Assembly (NCBI GenBank): GCA_023436065.1
Contig: JAEZKU010000042.1
Location: forward strand, 14,897-78,896
DNA length: 64,000 nt
Direction of reading: 5' to 3'
DNA from: Bacillota bacterium
GTDB lineage: Bacteria; Bacillota; Clostridia; Lachnospirales; Lachnospiraceae
Below are positions 50,948-59,847 of the stretch, piece by piece; within the stretch, counting starts at the first letter, position 1; each line of letters begins with the position of its first letter. The translations under genes were made by a program, and so were the position numbers. The notes beneath the pieces are model-generated. The model made no database searches. It was not told the origin of the DNA and saw only the letters and a list, made by a program, of their open reading frames with translations.

Positions 50948-51421
50948 ATGAACCACAATGAGTTCGACACCAACGCAAAGCCGGAACATAATACATTGCA
51001 CGGCACTATACGGAGAGAAAAGCTGGTAGAACGGCTGAAGCTCTGCCTGATCATAGGCTTACTTTATCTGGTGATGGCCATCTTTTCAGTCGGTTGTCCA
51101 CTGCGTTTCCTCTCTGGAATTCCCTGTCCGGGCTGCGGAATGACAAGAGCAGTCTGGTATGCATTGCAACTGGATTTCGTATCGGCATGGTATTATCATC
51201 CCCTGTTCTTTCTTACTCCGCTGATCGTCCTGCTCTTTCTGTTCGAAAGCTACGTTCCTCCGAAATTTATTCGAAGCTTTTGGGGAAGCATCATCGTAAT
51301 ATTTCTCCTGACCTATCTGCTACGGCTATGCTTCGTCCATAGCGAAGTTGTCCGGATTGACATACCTTCAGGTGCAGTGTTAAGATTATTCTATCAAATA
51401 CTTGCGGGAGGTAACCAATGA
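50948..51421 (+). CDS. DUF2752 membrane protein
   Basis: A 157-residue membrane protein with the DUF2752 signature CPLRFLSGIPCPGCGMTRAVW and a following YHPLFFLTPLIVLLFLF helix. About three membrane segments. The family is common in Firmicutes and its role is unknown. GAGAAG upstream of the ATG. Its stop overlaps the start of a very short ORF (ATGA). Confidence 0.8.
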   Translation: MNHNEFDTNAKPEHNTLHGTIRREKLVERLKLCLIIGLLYLVMAIFSVGCPLRFLSGIPCPGCGMTRAVWYALQLDFVSAWYYHPLFFLTPLIVLLFLFESYVPPKFIRSFWGSIIVIFLLTYLLRLCFVHSEVVRIDIPSGAVLRLFYQILAGGNQ

Positions 51422-51492
51422 TTAAACAACGAAGCACTTTATGCCCAGTATTTATTGATCAAGAATATGAACAGCCTCGCCGATCAATATAA
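51418..51492 (+). CDS. 24-residue ORF or remnant after DUF2752
   Basis: ATG at 51418, GGGAGG upstream, ending at TAA 51490-51492 (MIKQRSTLCPVFIDQ at the start). The +1 frame of the same DNA, open to 51537, reads NNEALYAQYLLIKNMNSLAD and then Asn/His-rich residues, which looks more like a real protein. A single-base change in the AAAC run may have broken a small gene. The rest of the gap to 51738 holds the terminator at 51557-51621. Confidence 0.3.
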   Translation: MIKQRSTLCPVFIDQEYEQPRRSI

Positions 51493-51556
51493 CTATAACA
51501 TGCAGAACAATTATCACAATCACAACAATCCCCAATAATTTTGGGATATGAACTAT

Positions 51557-51621
51557 AACCGGCCGTCCTCCCTATGGGCTGTGAAACTCAGCTTCTTAAG
51601 GAAGAGATGGCTGGTTTTTTG
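51557..51621 (+). terminator. terminator ahead of the MoxR operon
   Basis: AACCGGCC (51557-51564) pairs with GGCTGGTT (51609-51616), with an inner AGCTTCTTAAGGAAG hairpin, followed by TTTTTTG. Confidence 0.65.
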
Positions 51622-51738
51622 TACAAAAATCCCTGCAATTTTTAGCATTTATTTCCTTAAGAAATATTATATAATGTTAATAACACTGAACAGCAGGACA
51701 TACATATCAAAAATCAAAGGAAAGACAGGTGTCTTCTC

Positions 51739-52692
51739 ATGGAAATAAACAGAATACAGGAGGCAACAACACGACTCCGAGAAAATATCAATCAGGTTAT
51801 CGTAGGAAAAGCAGACATTATCAATTTGATTATCACTGCACTTCTGTCGAATGGACATGTTCTTCTGGAGGATGTTCCCGGTACAGGAAAGACGATGCTG
51901 GCGAAAGCCCTGGCAAAATCCATAGAAGCAGATTTCAAGCGAATTCAATTTACACCGGATCTGCTTCCTTCTGATATTACAGGCTTAAATTATTACAATC
52001 AAAAACAGGGCGAATTCACCTTCCACAGTGGTCCCGTCTTTACAAATATCCTGCTTGCGGACGAAATCAATCGCGCAACACCCAGAACGCAGTCCAGCCT
52101 GTTGGAATGCATGGAAGAAAGACAGATTACGATAGATGGCGAAACCCATCTGCTGGCAAAGCCCTTTCTGGTGATTGCCACTCAGAATCCCGTAGAAACC
52201 TCAGGGACCTTCCCTTTACCGGAGGCCCAGCTGGATCGTTTTCTGATGCAACTTAGCATCGGCTTCCCATCCGAACAGGAAGAGGCGGCCATCCTAAACC
52301 GTTTTATAGAAGACAGCCCTTTAGAAACCCTCTCTCCGGTCTGCGGGGGTGAGGAGCTTCTACTGATGCAGCAGGCTTGCAGGAAGGTCTATGTACATCC
52401 TTCTCTGATGGAATATATGATTGCTCTTGTTAATCAGACCCGGCAGCACGATGCGATTGCTCTCGGAGTGAGTCCCAGAGGCACGCTTGCCTTGCTTCGT
52501 GCATCCCAGGCTTATGCCGCTATCCAGGGAATGTCCTATGTCACTCCCGAGTTTATCAGATATCTTGCTCCCTTTGTTTTGACCCATAGGCTGATTCTTC
52601 GTAGCCACCTCCACAAATCCGCCTCGGCGACGGAGCTGATGAACCATATCCTTACAGATATTGCCGTACCTACTGAGAATTTTTCAAAATAA
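51739..52692 (+). CDS. MoxR-family AAA+ ATPase
   Basis: A 317-residue ATPase: Walker A VPGTGKT, Walker B LLADEINRATP, sensor 1 IATQNP, arginine finger region PEAQLDRFLM. MoxR proteins act as chaperones in assembly of extracellular or metal-dependent complexes. First gene of a three-gene set with DUF58 and a DUF4129 membrane protein, the standard arrangement. Confidence 0.92.
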   Translation: MEINRIQEATTRLRENINQVIVGKADIINLIITALLSNGHVLLEDVPGTGKTMLAKALAKSIEADFKRIQFTPDLLPSDITGLNYYNQKQGEFTFHSGPVFTNILLADEINRATPRTQSSLLECMEERQITIDGETHLLAKPFLVIATQNPVETSGTFPLPEAQLDRFLMQLSIGFPSEQEEAAILNRFIEDSPLETLSPVCGGEELLLMQQACRKVYVHPSLMEYMIALVNQTRQHDAIALGVSPRGTLALLRASQAYAAIQGMSYVTPEFIRYLAPFVLTHRLILRSHLHKSASATELMNHILTDIAVPTENFSK

Positions 52693-52757
52693 GATATAAG
52701 ATTATTGGTGCTAAGCGCATTTTCAGATGCGATGCTCGCATCGGGATTGGAGCATAT

Positions 52758-53885
52758 ATGAAAATAATTGCCGCGATAATCGGAGCTTATCTGATCTATA
52801 CCCTGGAACGATTTTTGTATCGAAGGTTCTGGAAGCGTAACCTGGAGGTGACTATCACTCTCTCAGATCAATGTGCAATGGAGGGAGATCAGCTGATCCT
52901 GTATGAGACAGTAAGGAATCAGAAGCTTCTTCCCATCCCTGTTATGAAGGTTAAATTCATGACCTCCCGTTATCTTTCCTTTCTTGACCTTCGTGATACG
53001 GAGGTAACAGATCATACTTACCGGAATGATATGATTTCTGTGATGATGTACCAGAAGCTGACCAGAAGTCTTCCTTTTCTGTGCACCAAAAGAGGCTATT
53101 ATACCATTGATAAGCTGGTCTTGGTCTGCAGTGATCTGCTGCTTGAAACCGAGCATGTCACAGATTACGATCTGAATGTCAGTCTTTATGTCTATCCCAG
53201 ACCAATCGATTATGCTAAAGTAGAAATCCCCTTTCGGAGTATGCTGGGTACGATTCTCACGAGACGCTTCATCAATGAAGACCCCTTCGAATTTAAGGGC
53301 ATCCGGGAATATCAGACCTATGATACCATGAGCAAAGTCAATTGGAAGGCCTCTGCTAAGACCGGTTCACTCATGGTGAATATCTATGATCATACGGCAT
53401 CCCGGCAGGTTAAGATCCTATTGAATTTTGAACACGAGACTCTGCTTCGCTATGAGGAGCTGGAGGAAGAAAGCATTCGGCTTGCGGCTACTTTTGCTGA
53501 GCACTTCATCGGGCAGGGAATTCCGACCTCTGTCTACACCAACGGAAGGGATTGCATTACCCGAGAGCTGTTAAAGGTCCCGGCAGGATCCGGCAGCAAT
53601 CACCTTCGCACCATCAATGAAACCCTGGCTCGCATCGATACCTCACTGTCCATTCCGACCTTTACTGATGCCCTCTGGGAGGAACTGAACAATATCAGCT
53701 CCGATGAATATATCCTGTTGATCTCCTCCTACCAAAGGAAGGATCTGCTGGAGCAGCTGTCACAATTATCAAGGAATAAGGTAGATTTCTTCTGGATCGT
53801 TCCGGTTAATAACGAAGTGAAGCTGACCATCTCAGACGAGCTTAAGTCCCATGTCCTCTCCTGGGAGATCGGAGGTGCTGCATGA
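52758..53885 (+). CDS. DUF58 protein
   Basis: A 375-residue protein: an N-terminal membrane helix (IAAIIGAYLIYTL), a beta-rich region and the DUF58 core (FEFKGIREYQTYDTMSKVNWKASAKTGSLMV), resembling a vWA-like fold. Partner of MoxR ATPases; precise function unknown. Overlaps the next gene by 4 bp. Confidence 0.85.
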   Translation: MKIIAAIIGAYLIYTLERFLYRRFWKRNLEVTITLSDQCAMEGDQLILYETVRNQKLLPIPVMKVKFMTSRYLSFLDLRDTEVTDHTYRNDMISVMMYQKLTRSLPFLCTKRGYYTIDKLVLVCSDLLLETEHVTDYDLNVSLYVYPRPIDYAKVEIPFRSMLGTILTRRFINEDPFEFKGIREYQTYDTMSKVNWKASAKTGSLMVNIYDHTASRQVKILLNFEHETLLRYEELEEESIRLAATFAEHFIGQGIPTSVYTNGRDCITRELLKVPAGSGSNHLRTINETLARIDTSLSIPTFTDALWEELNNISSDEYILLISSYQRKDLLEQLSQLSRNKVDFFWIVPVNNEVKLTISDELKSHVLSWEIGGAA

Positions 53886-55171
53886 CCTATAAAAGACATC
53901 ATATTGCAATCGATTATATCAATATATTAATGCAGTTCATCATTGCTTATCTCACCATGACCGTAATACTTTATCCCTTAGACTCCCGGTCCATGCTTCA
54001 CACACTGGTTTTACTGCCGGCTCCTTATGTTTCATATTGGATCAGAAAGTATACCCGTCATATCTGGTCCTTTACCCTCCTGCATCTGATTCTTGCGGCT
54101 ATTTATCTGCTTCCAAACAGGAACCTGAATTATGTGATAGTATACGCAATCTATCTGGTGATGCTAACCTCATTATCCTATTCCATGAAACATAAGCTGC
54201 AGGATCGTACCAATACAACACCATTTTTTATATTATATATTATCCTGATTTACACCTCCTGCAATCTGATGAATTTTAAGTCATTGCTACCGTTATGCTT
54301 TTGGCTCGCCATCTCCTATGCCCTGCTTTTCGCCCTGAATATGTATCTCCTTAATCTGGACCGGTTTGTACGCAATCATGAGCATATCGTGAACGTACCC
54401 TTTGGTCAGATTAAAAATGTAAATCATATTCTGAATGCCTTTCTCTACTGCCTGTTTATGCTTTCCATGCTTAGTTTTTCAAGACTTCCTTTCGGAAATC
54501 TCCTGACAATCCTGGGCAAACTGTTGATCAAAGTACTTCGTTCTATCCTCACCCTGCTAACAAGACGCAGACCCGGGGAAGTGGAATGGACCGAGGAGGA
54601 ACCGCTTCCTTCCCCCGAAGGACTACCTCAGGCAGAACCCTCAAGGCTCATGGAGATTTTATCTGCCATCTTTCAATGGACAATCATAATAGCATTGATA
54701 ATCGGTGCCATTGCGCTGATCTTCTATGCCATCTATAGGATTTATCAGCATTTTTATTTAAAGGGAGAAGAAGCGATCATAGATGAAGTGCATTTCTTGT
54801 CACCCTTTGATAAGAAGGAAAAAATGAAGCATAAGCCAAAACCGTCTACACTGCATTTTCATTTGCCAGGAAAATCGAATAATATAGCGATCCGAAGGCA
54901 CTTTGCGAATGCAGTCCTGACTAATGCCGGACCGGAGCTAAAGCATTTGGAAAGCCTGACCCCCTCCCAGCTCTCAGAATATGTGGTCGGGCAGGAACAA
55001 GATAATTCCTCAGAAGAGAAGGATCGGCTATTGGTTACAAATTGCTATGAAAAGGCCCGGTACAGTGATCAGATATGTACCAGGGAGGAAGTTCAATTCC
55101 TAAAGAAGATAATAAAAAAGAAGAATCACAAGTTAGGTGACTCTTCAGGGCATAAAAATGCTACCAACTAA
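53882..55171 (+). CDS. membrane protein with C-terminal DUF4129-like domain
   Basis: A 429-residue protein with about seven to eight membrane segments, a cytosolic or extracytosolic linker, one further helix (WTIIIALIIGAIALIFYAIY) and a C-terminal soluble region (LTPSQLSEYVVG, NCYEKARYSDQICTREEVQF) like DUF4129. No transglutaminase core is visible, unlike many homologues. Third gene of the MoxR operon. Confidence 0.75.
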   Translation: MTYKRHHIAIDYINILMQFIIAYLTMTVILYPLDSRSMLHTLVLLPAPYVSYWIRKYTRHIWSFTLLHLILAAIYLLPNRNLNYVIVYAIYLVMLTSLSYSMKHKLQDRTNTTPFFILYIILIYTSCNLMNFKSLLPLCFWLAISYALLFALNMYLLNLDRFVRNHEHIVNVPFGQIKNVNHILNAFLYCLFMLSMLSFSRLPFGNLLTILGKLLIKVLRSILTLLTRRRPGEVEWTEEEPLPSPEGLPQAEPSRLMEILSAIFQWTIIIALIIGAIALIFYAIYRIYQHFYLKGEEAIIDEVHFLSPFDKKEKMKHKPKPSTLHFHLPGKSNNIAIRRHFANAVLTNAGPELKHLESLTPSQLSEYVVGQEQDNSSEEKDRLLVTNCYEKARYSDQICTREEVQFLKKIIKKKNHKLGDSSGHKNATN

Positions 55172-55216
55172 GAATATTAGTTGGCAGTGTAAATGATTTT
55201 TTTACAAAACAGCTTT

Positions 55217-56491
55217 TTATTTTATTTTTATGACGTTGTATTGTGAATTAATCAGTAACCAAAGCTGATGATAATAAGTCATGATGTTCCAGATACAACT
55301 GCCAATTAAGTCATTTTTTATGATTAAGTCAAGTAATACATTAATACTTCTGGCATCTATAAACCAAACCATATGTTGCGTGGGAAATCCAACGCGAGTT
55401 TGGTAATAAGTAAAATATGGTGTCTGAGACTCAATGTCAAATTGAATTGTCGAGTTTGTATCATATGCTAATCCAAACGCCGAGTTGATACTAAGCGATG
55501 TTGCAACGGTTCTGTTTTGTACAAATGGAAGGGGCCAGTCATAACCTATCGTAGGTTTTCCAACAACTAAATTCTCCGGGGATACCGTAGATAATGCTTT
55601 ACTGACTATGTTACTAATAACTTCAATATTACTGACCGGAGCAGGAGGATCATAATTAGCACCCCATTTTAGCTGTATGAATGTAATAGTGTCCGTATAC
55701 ATATTAAATTCCGAAAAATTAATATTATACTTTACAAAATCATCAGTATAATTAAATGAAATAAAAAATAACAGCTTTTCTTGTGTTAAACGTTCGGATA
55801 TTTTTTTTACAAAACGAACATATAGGGGCTGATTCTCTTCATTCAAATTATTAAAAACGACATTAATACCGCCATACCCTTTATCTTTCATGATATTAAC
55901 AAATGTATTAATCACTTTATCCTGAAGATTCTCATTGAGTAGTATTTTATAGGCAGTCTCAACATCCGGTTCTCCTTGCATTGTCAGTATTGATAATAAT
56001 AAAATAGGAACAGTCCCATACGCCTTCGACGTACTGATAATTCTTGAATCATCCTGAAAGGTAAATATATCACCATCACTTGATATTCTATAATTAAAAA
56101 CCGCAAGGTAGGTCAGACTGGGCAAAGTTTTAACCAATGTATCCTGTGTGACGAACGGAAAAGCAAAACCTGTTGTTGTGATATCCCCATTCGTAGGATA
56201 ACTTATCACTAATTGCTCCCCAGGATAAATAAATTCTCTATTTGAAAGAATCGGATTGTTTCTCAGCAGTTGAAGGACAGTAGTGTCATAGGCTTCTGCG
56301 ATACTTTGTAAGGTATCCCCTTTTTGTACAATGTGGGTCTGTTTAGGATAAACAATTACAATCGTCTGACCTACAGCTATATGCTCCGGACTGGGCAAAC
56401 CATTATCTGTCGTTAATCGTTCAGCATCAACCCCAAACCTTTCAGCTATAGATGCAATTGTATCTCCCTGTTGCACTATATATATTTCCAT
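55217..56491 (-). CDS. LysM-GH18 protein, SleL/YaaH-like, probably not catalytic
   Basis: A 424-residue protein: two N-terminal LysM domains (VQQGDTIASIAERFGV and VQKGDTLQSIAEAYDT) that bind peptidoglycan, then a GH18 barrel. The usual D-x-E catalytic segment (GVNxDFE) is replaced by GGINVVFNNL at residues 207-216, with Val212 for Asp and Asn214 for Glu. It should therefore bind but not cut. No signal peptide, as in spore cortex or coat proteins of this family. Possibly a spore-associated structural or lectin-like protein. Confidence 0.8.
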   Translation of the reverse strand: MEIYIVQQGDTIASIAERFGVDAERLTTDNGLPSPEHIAVGQTIVIVYPKQTHIVQKGDTLQSIAEAYDTTVLQLLRNNPILSNREFIYPGEQLVISYPTNGDITTTGFAFPFVTQDTLVKTLPSLTYLAVFNYRISSDGDIFTFQDDSRIISTSKAYGTVPILLLSILTMQGEPDVETAYKILLNENLQDKVINTFVNIMKDKGYGGINVVFNNLNEENQPLYVRFVKKISERLTQEKLLFFISFNYTDDFVKYNINFSEFNMYTDTITFIQLKWGANYDPPAPVSNIEVISNIVSKALSTVSPENLVVGKPTIGYDWPLPFVQNRTVATSLSINSAFGLAYDTNSTIQFDIESQTPYFTYYQTRVGFPTQHMVWFIDARSINVLLDLIIKNDLIGSCIWNIMTYYHQLWLLINSQYNVIKIK

Positions 56492-56603
56492 AGTTACCTC
56501 AATTAAAGTTTATACTTTAATATATGACTGAATGCGAAATAAATTATATAGTTATGAAGATATTAGTTATGTGAAGAACAGGTTAAGAAAAATGATCTCA
56601 TAA

Positions 56604-56876
56604 CAGAGGAGCATCCATTTAATTAAACATACCCAAGGTGTACTATTAATTCCTAGAAATGACACGGAAGCTCCTGATTACGTTGGAGTTCATCCAACAG
56701 ATGGTTCTATAGAATATGTTAAAGAATACCTGATTAATAATGATTTTGTTAAGGTTGCTGTCCGAATCTCTACAACCAATAAATACTATGCAAGATCCTT
56801 ATATGTACTTAATAATGCTCGTGTAAAGAACTTTATTACAAAGGGAACACTAAAAGCCTTGACACAAAATGTGTAA
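56604..56876 (+). pseudogene. open frame without a start codon, possible gene remnant
   Basis: An open frame of 90 codons ends at TAA 56874. It reads GVLLIPRNDTEAPDYVGVHP, EYVKEYLINNDFVKVAVRI and YVLNNARVKNFITKGTLKAL, with real-looking amino-acid composition. No ATG, GTG or TTG is available in a sensible place; GAGGAG at 56606-56611 precedes only an ATT. I do not recognise the protein. Probably the 3' end of a decayed gene. Confidence 0.4.
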
Positions 56877-56886
56877 ATGGTATAAT
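56859..56886 (+). promoter_or_regulatory. promoter of the candidate small RNA
   Basis: TTGACA (56859-56864), 16 bases, TATAAT (56881-56886). Transcription would start near 56893, with no ORF before the terminator at 56999-57028. Confidence 0.75.
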
Positions 56887-56892
56887 AAATTG

Positions 56893-57033
56893 CAGAAAGC
56901 GTAAACTATTTTGAATAGATTTAGAGGACGGAACGGGCAGCCGTCACCCTAGCTGGAGATGTGGGAATGTCACCCCACCTATTCTATTCGGAATTAATAA
57001 GCAGGTAACTTCGGTTATCTGCTTTTTTATTTA
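56893..57033 (+). ncRNA. candidate small structured RNA, family unknown
   Basis: About 140 bases between a consensus promoter and an intrinsic terminator (AAGCAGGTAAC-TTCG-GTTATCTGCTT then six Ts, 56999-57030). The body folds by eye as a three-way junction: GAATAG/CTATTC closes GACGG/CCGTC and GTGGG/CCCAC hairpins. Conserved-looking single-stranded segments (GGAACGGGCAG, CTAGCTGGAGAT) lie between. No coding potential. No downstream gene on the same strand within reach, so it is not a typical riboswitch. Confidence 0.55.
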
Positions 57034-57256
57034 ACCCTACAATCTTAATTCACACTTCTTTCACCGTTTCAATATATTTTGTACACAATTGTGATCTATA
57101 ATAAACTTATCAAATCAAACAAAGCCGACAAGTAAATTAACATAGATTTTTTCATAAATTTTCTCCCCCTCAAAGCCAGCCTCATCAGCTGGCTTTCCCT
57201 CTGCCCTGGCACATAAAAAAACAACCGAATATTGACCGCCGGCAGATCAAAAAGTA

Positions 57257-57288
57257 AAAGCCCTACAATCGTTAAATTGTAAGGCTTT
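57257..57288 (-). terminator. terminator after tRNA-Trp
   Basis: On the minus strand AAAGCCTTACAA pairs with TTGTAGGGCTTT, then TACTTTTTG. About 10 bases after the tRNA 3' end. The remaining gap (57034-57256) shows only one more hairpin, AAAGCCAGC/GCTGGCTTT at about 57170-57192. Confidence 0.8.
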
Positions 57289-57297
57289 CTTTACGGA

Positions 57298-57368
57298 CAG
57301 GGGAAGAGAGATTCGAACTCCCGTGAACAGTTTTGGAGACTGTCATCCTGCCGCTGGATGATTCCCCT
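57298..57368 (-). tRNA. tRNA-Trp (CCA)
   Basis: A complete cloverleaf on the minus strand: acceptor AGGGGAA/TTCCCCT with discriminator G, D arm with ATCC-AGCGGCA-GGAT, anticodon stem ACAGT/ACTGT with loop CTCCAAA (anticodon CCA), and T arm GGGAG-TTCGAAT-CTCTC (one G-U). CCA is not encoded. Confidence 0.93.
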
Positions 57369-57482
57369 ATTGATGTCGCTTATTTATAGTACTATGAATT
57401 GTTTAAATTGTCAAGATAATATTAATATTTTACAGCATAAAAATTCTTTTAGATTCAATCTGTTTTCATATCGATGAGCCTA

Positions 57483-57929
57483 TTACAAATCCGCTAAAAT
57501 GAACTCTGCGCATGCTACCGCAGCATCAAGACTTTCTGCGACCGTGCTCAGATTGCTCTTCATCTCTTCGCCGATTTCACGCTGCAGGGCTACTTCCAGC
57601 TCAAACTGATGCGCAATTTCGTTAGCTTGCTTTGCCTGACTTAGGATATGGTCAAACAACTGCTCAAGATCCTTCAGCATCGATACATGTATATCGAGAC
57701 TATTGATATCTCCTAACACAGCAACCAGTTCCTGATGTAACTTATTGATCAGGGAGGTTCCTTCCATGGATAGATTCAGAATCTTGTCCGAAGTGTTAAT
57801 CGCAGTAAACGCACTTTTTTCTAACGTAAGCTGGGAATGCTCCCATTGCTCGATCCTGTCCGAAACGCCTGCCATACACTCCTGTGCTGCTCCCATCTGT
57901 GCTATTTTTTGAGATATCATGTCCTTCAT
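57483..57929 (-). CDS. helical protein of unknown function
   Basis: A 148-residue protein made almost wholly of amphipathic helices with heptad patterns (LHQELVAVLGDINSLDIHVS, MLKDLEQLFDHILSQAKQAN). It resembles short segments of chemoreceptor-like coiled coils but has no recognisable domain. Located 36 bp after radA on the same strand, possibly cotranscribed. Confidence 0.65.
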   Translation of the reverse strand: MKDMISQKIAQMGAAQECMAGVSDRIEQWEHSQLTLEKSAFTAINTSDKILNLSMEGTSLINKLHQELVAVLGDINSLDIHVSMLKDLEQLFDHILSQAKQANEIAHQFELEVALQREIGEEMKSNLSTVAESLDAAVACAEFILADL

Positions 57930-57965
57930 TTGTAATTATCCCCCGCGTTCATTATTCGTTATTTA

Positions 57966-59321
57966 TCATCTGATCAGTATACCGAGAACCTCCTGGATGC
58001 TTTTTACACCGATCAGCTTTATACCCGCCGTCTTGATGTGCTCTTTATTGGCCTGTGGAAGGATACACACTTCAAAGCCCATTTTTGCTGCCTCTGCAAC
58101 CCTCTGTTCAGCAAGATTGACTGCTCTGATCTCCCCCGTCAATCCTACCTCCCCGAACAGTACCGTCTTATTATCCAAGGCTTTATTCTTATAGCTGGAA
58201 AGGATGGCTGTCATGATCGGCAGATCCAGTGCCGGCTCGTTAATTCTCATTCCACCTGCTACATTTACATAGGCATCGCAATCGGCGATCTGAAGTCCTG
58301 CACGCTTCTCCAACACCGCCATAAGCAGGTTTACCCTGTTAAAATCGGTACCGGCCGCGGTACGTCTCGGCATATTGAAATTAGTCCTGCAGACCAGGGC
58401 CTGCACTTCTACAAGGATCGGTCTTGTCCCTTCAATGGATGCTACCACGACAGAACCGGCTTCTCCTTCCGGTCTGCCCTTCAGCATGAATTCGGAGGGA
58501 TTTTTGACCTCCGCCAATCCATTTCCCTGCATCTCAAAAACACCGATTTCATTGGTTGAACCGAAACGGTTTTTGACAGCTCGGAGAATACGATAGGACG
58601 CATAATTGTCTCCCTCAAAATACAATACCGTGTCCACCATATGCTCTAATACTCTCGGGCCAGCCACAACACCTTCCTTTGTTACATGCCCGATAATAAA
58701 TATAGTGATACCGGAGCCTTTTGCGATCCGCATCAGAGCACCGGTTACTTCCCTGACCTGACTGACACTACCCGGAGCAGAAGCAACCTCCTCCCGGAAC
58801 ATCGTCTGGATGGAGTCTATGATCACAATATCAGGTTTATGCTTGTCAATTGCCTCTTCTACCAGATCCAGATCGGTTTCACATAAAAGCAGAAGCTCGC
58901 CGCCAAACACGCCGAGCCTTTCTGCTCTCATTTTAATCTGGCTGAGGGATTCCTCCCCTGATATATAGAGTAATTTTTTTGACTTCCCGGTAAGTTCACG
59001 ACACATCTGAAGCAGCAGAGTGGATTTTCCTATTCCCGGATCACCACCTACCAGAACCAGACTCCCCTGAACGATACCTCCCCCAAGCACACGGTCGAGC
59101 TCTCCGATTCCGGAAGGAATCCTGGCCTCTTCCTCTGCCTTGATGTTGGCAATCAGCTCAGGCTCCCTTGCCGACTTAATACCTGCGGGTTTGCCGCTCT
59201 TTCGTACAACCGGTTCCTCTGTGAAGGTATCCCAGTTCTTACAGGCGGGGCATTGTCCCAGCCATTTTGCCGATTCAAAGCCGCACTCCTTACAGAAAAA
59301 CACGGTCTTATTCTTCGCCAT
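57966..59321 (-). CDS. radA: DNA repair protein RadA
   Basis: A 451-residue RecA-like branch-migration protein: N-terminal zinc finger (CKECGFESAKWLGQCPACKNW), Walker A GGDPGIGKST, the RadA-specific KNRFGS motif (AVKNRFGSTNEIGVF), and a Lon-like C-terminal domain. Downstream of clpC, as in many Firmicutes. Confidence 0.96.
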   Translation of the reverse strand: MAKNKTVFFCKECGFESAKWLGQCPACKNWDTFTEEPVVRKSGKPAGIKSAREPELIANIKAEEEARIPSGIGELDRVLGGGIVQGSLVLVGGDPGIGKSTLLLQMCRELTGKSKKLLYISGEESLSQIKMRAERLGVFGGELLLLCETDLDLVEEAIDKHKPDIVIIDSIQTMFREEVASAPGSVSQVREVTGALMRIAKGSGITIFIIGHVTKEGVVAGPRVLEHMVDTVLYFEGDNYASYRILRAVKNRFGSTNEIGVFEMQGNGLAEVKNPSEFMLKGRPEGEAGSVVVASIEGTRPILVEVQALVCRTNFNMPRRTAAGTDFNRVNLLMAVLEKRAGLQIADCDAYVNVAGGMRINEPALDLPIMTAILSSYKNKALDNKTVLFGEVGLTGEIRAVNLAEQRVAEAAKMGFEVCILPQANKEHIKTAGIKLIGVKSIQEVLGILIR

Positions 59322-59322
59322 C

Positions 59323-59736
59323 TTACAGCTTAACCACCTTTATGAAATCCTTATTATCTTCCTCTAATTCGATGCTGAGTACCAGCTTGCCTCCCAAGTT
59401 GGTCTTCATCTTGCCAAGATTGGAGTTGTTTTTATATATCTCATATTCCTTCTCTGCTTCTAATTCCAGTGTAATCTGAGCTGCATCCTTGCCTGATACC
59501 TCAAAACTGATCTGGTCATCTTTCGCATCTAAATGAAATACGGCAGTACCGGGCACCGATTCATAGACAAACATACCGTTTCTCTCAAGCTTTGTTATTT
59601 CATGAAAGGTCTTTACCTTATATAAGTCTCCCTGATGCTCAAAATCAGATACCTTAGACTTTACATCCAGTGTGTAGTTACCAAAGCTTATCGTCCCATC
59701 GTTTTCCTTGCGTATTAACTCTTCAACAACTGCCAT
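59323..59736 (-). CDS. conserved Lachnospiraceae-type protein, unknown (sometimes labelled endosialidase)
   Basis: A 137-residue, beta-rich soluble protein (MAVVEELIRKENDGTISFG, then FHEITKLERNGMFVYESVPG). I recall similar sequences being labelled endosialidase in Lachnospiraceae, without evidence of enzyme activity. One base from radA, between clpC and radA, so part of this transcript. Confidence 0.65.
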   Translation of the reverse strand: MAVVEELIRKENDGTISFGNYTLDVKSKVSDFEHQGDLYKVKTFHEITKLERNGMFVYESVPGTAVFHLDAKDDQISFEVSGKDAAQITLELEAEKEYEIYKNNSNLGKMKTNLGGKLVLSIELEEDNKDFIKVVKL

Positions 59737-59847
59737 TATAAGATCCTCCTAATTGTATTTATATGTCTGAATGTGACAGATTATATTTCCTTGAACACTT
59801 TCATACATTATAAACGAAATACCGACCAATTTCTACTGGTTAGATTA

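Noticed and set aside
56893..57033. Known riboswitch (guanidine-I, glycine, c-di-GMP, glutamine considered)
   Set aside because: None of the conserved cores I remember fits, and no same-strand gene follows the terminator.
57483..57929. Methyl-accepting chemotaxis protein
   Set aside because: Only generic helical heptads are present; the highly conserved signalling hairpin tip is not seen and there is no membrane segment.
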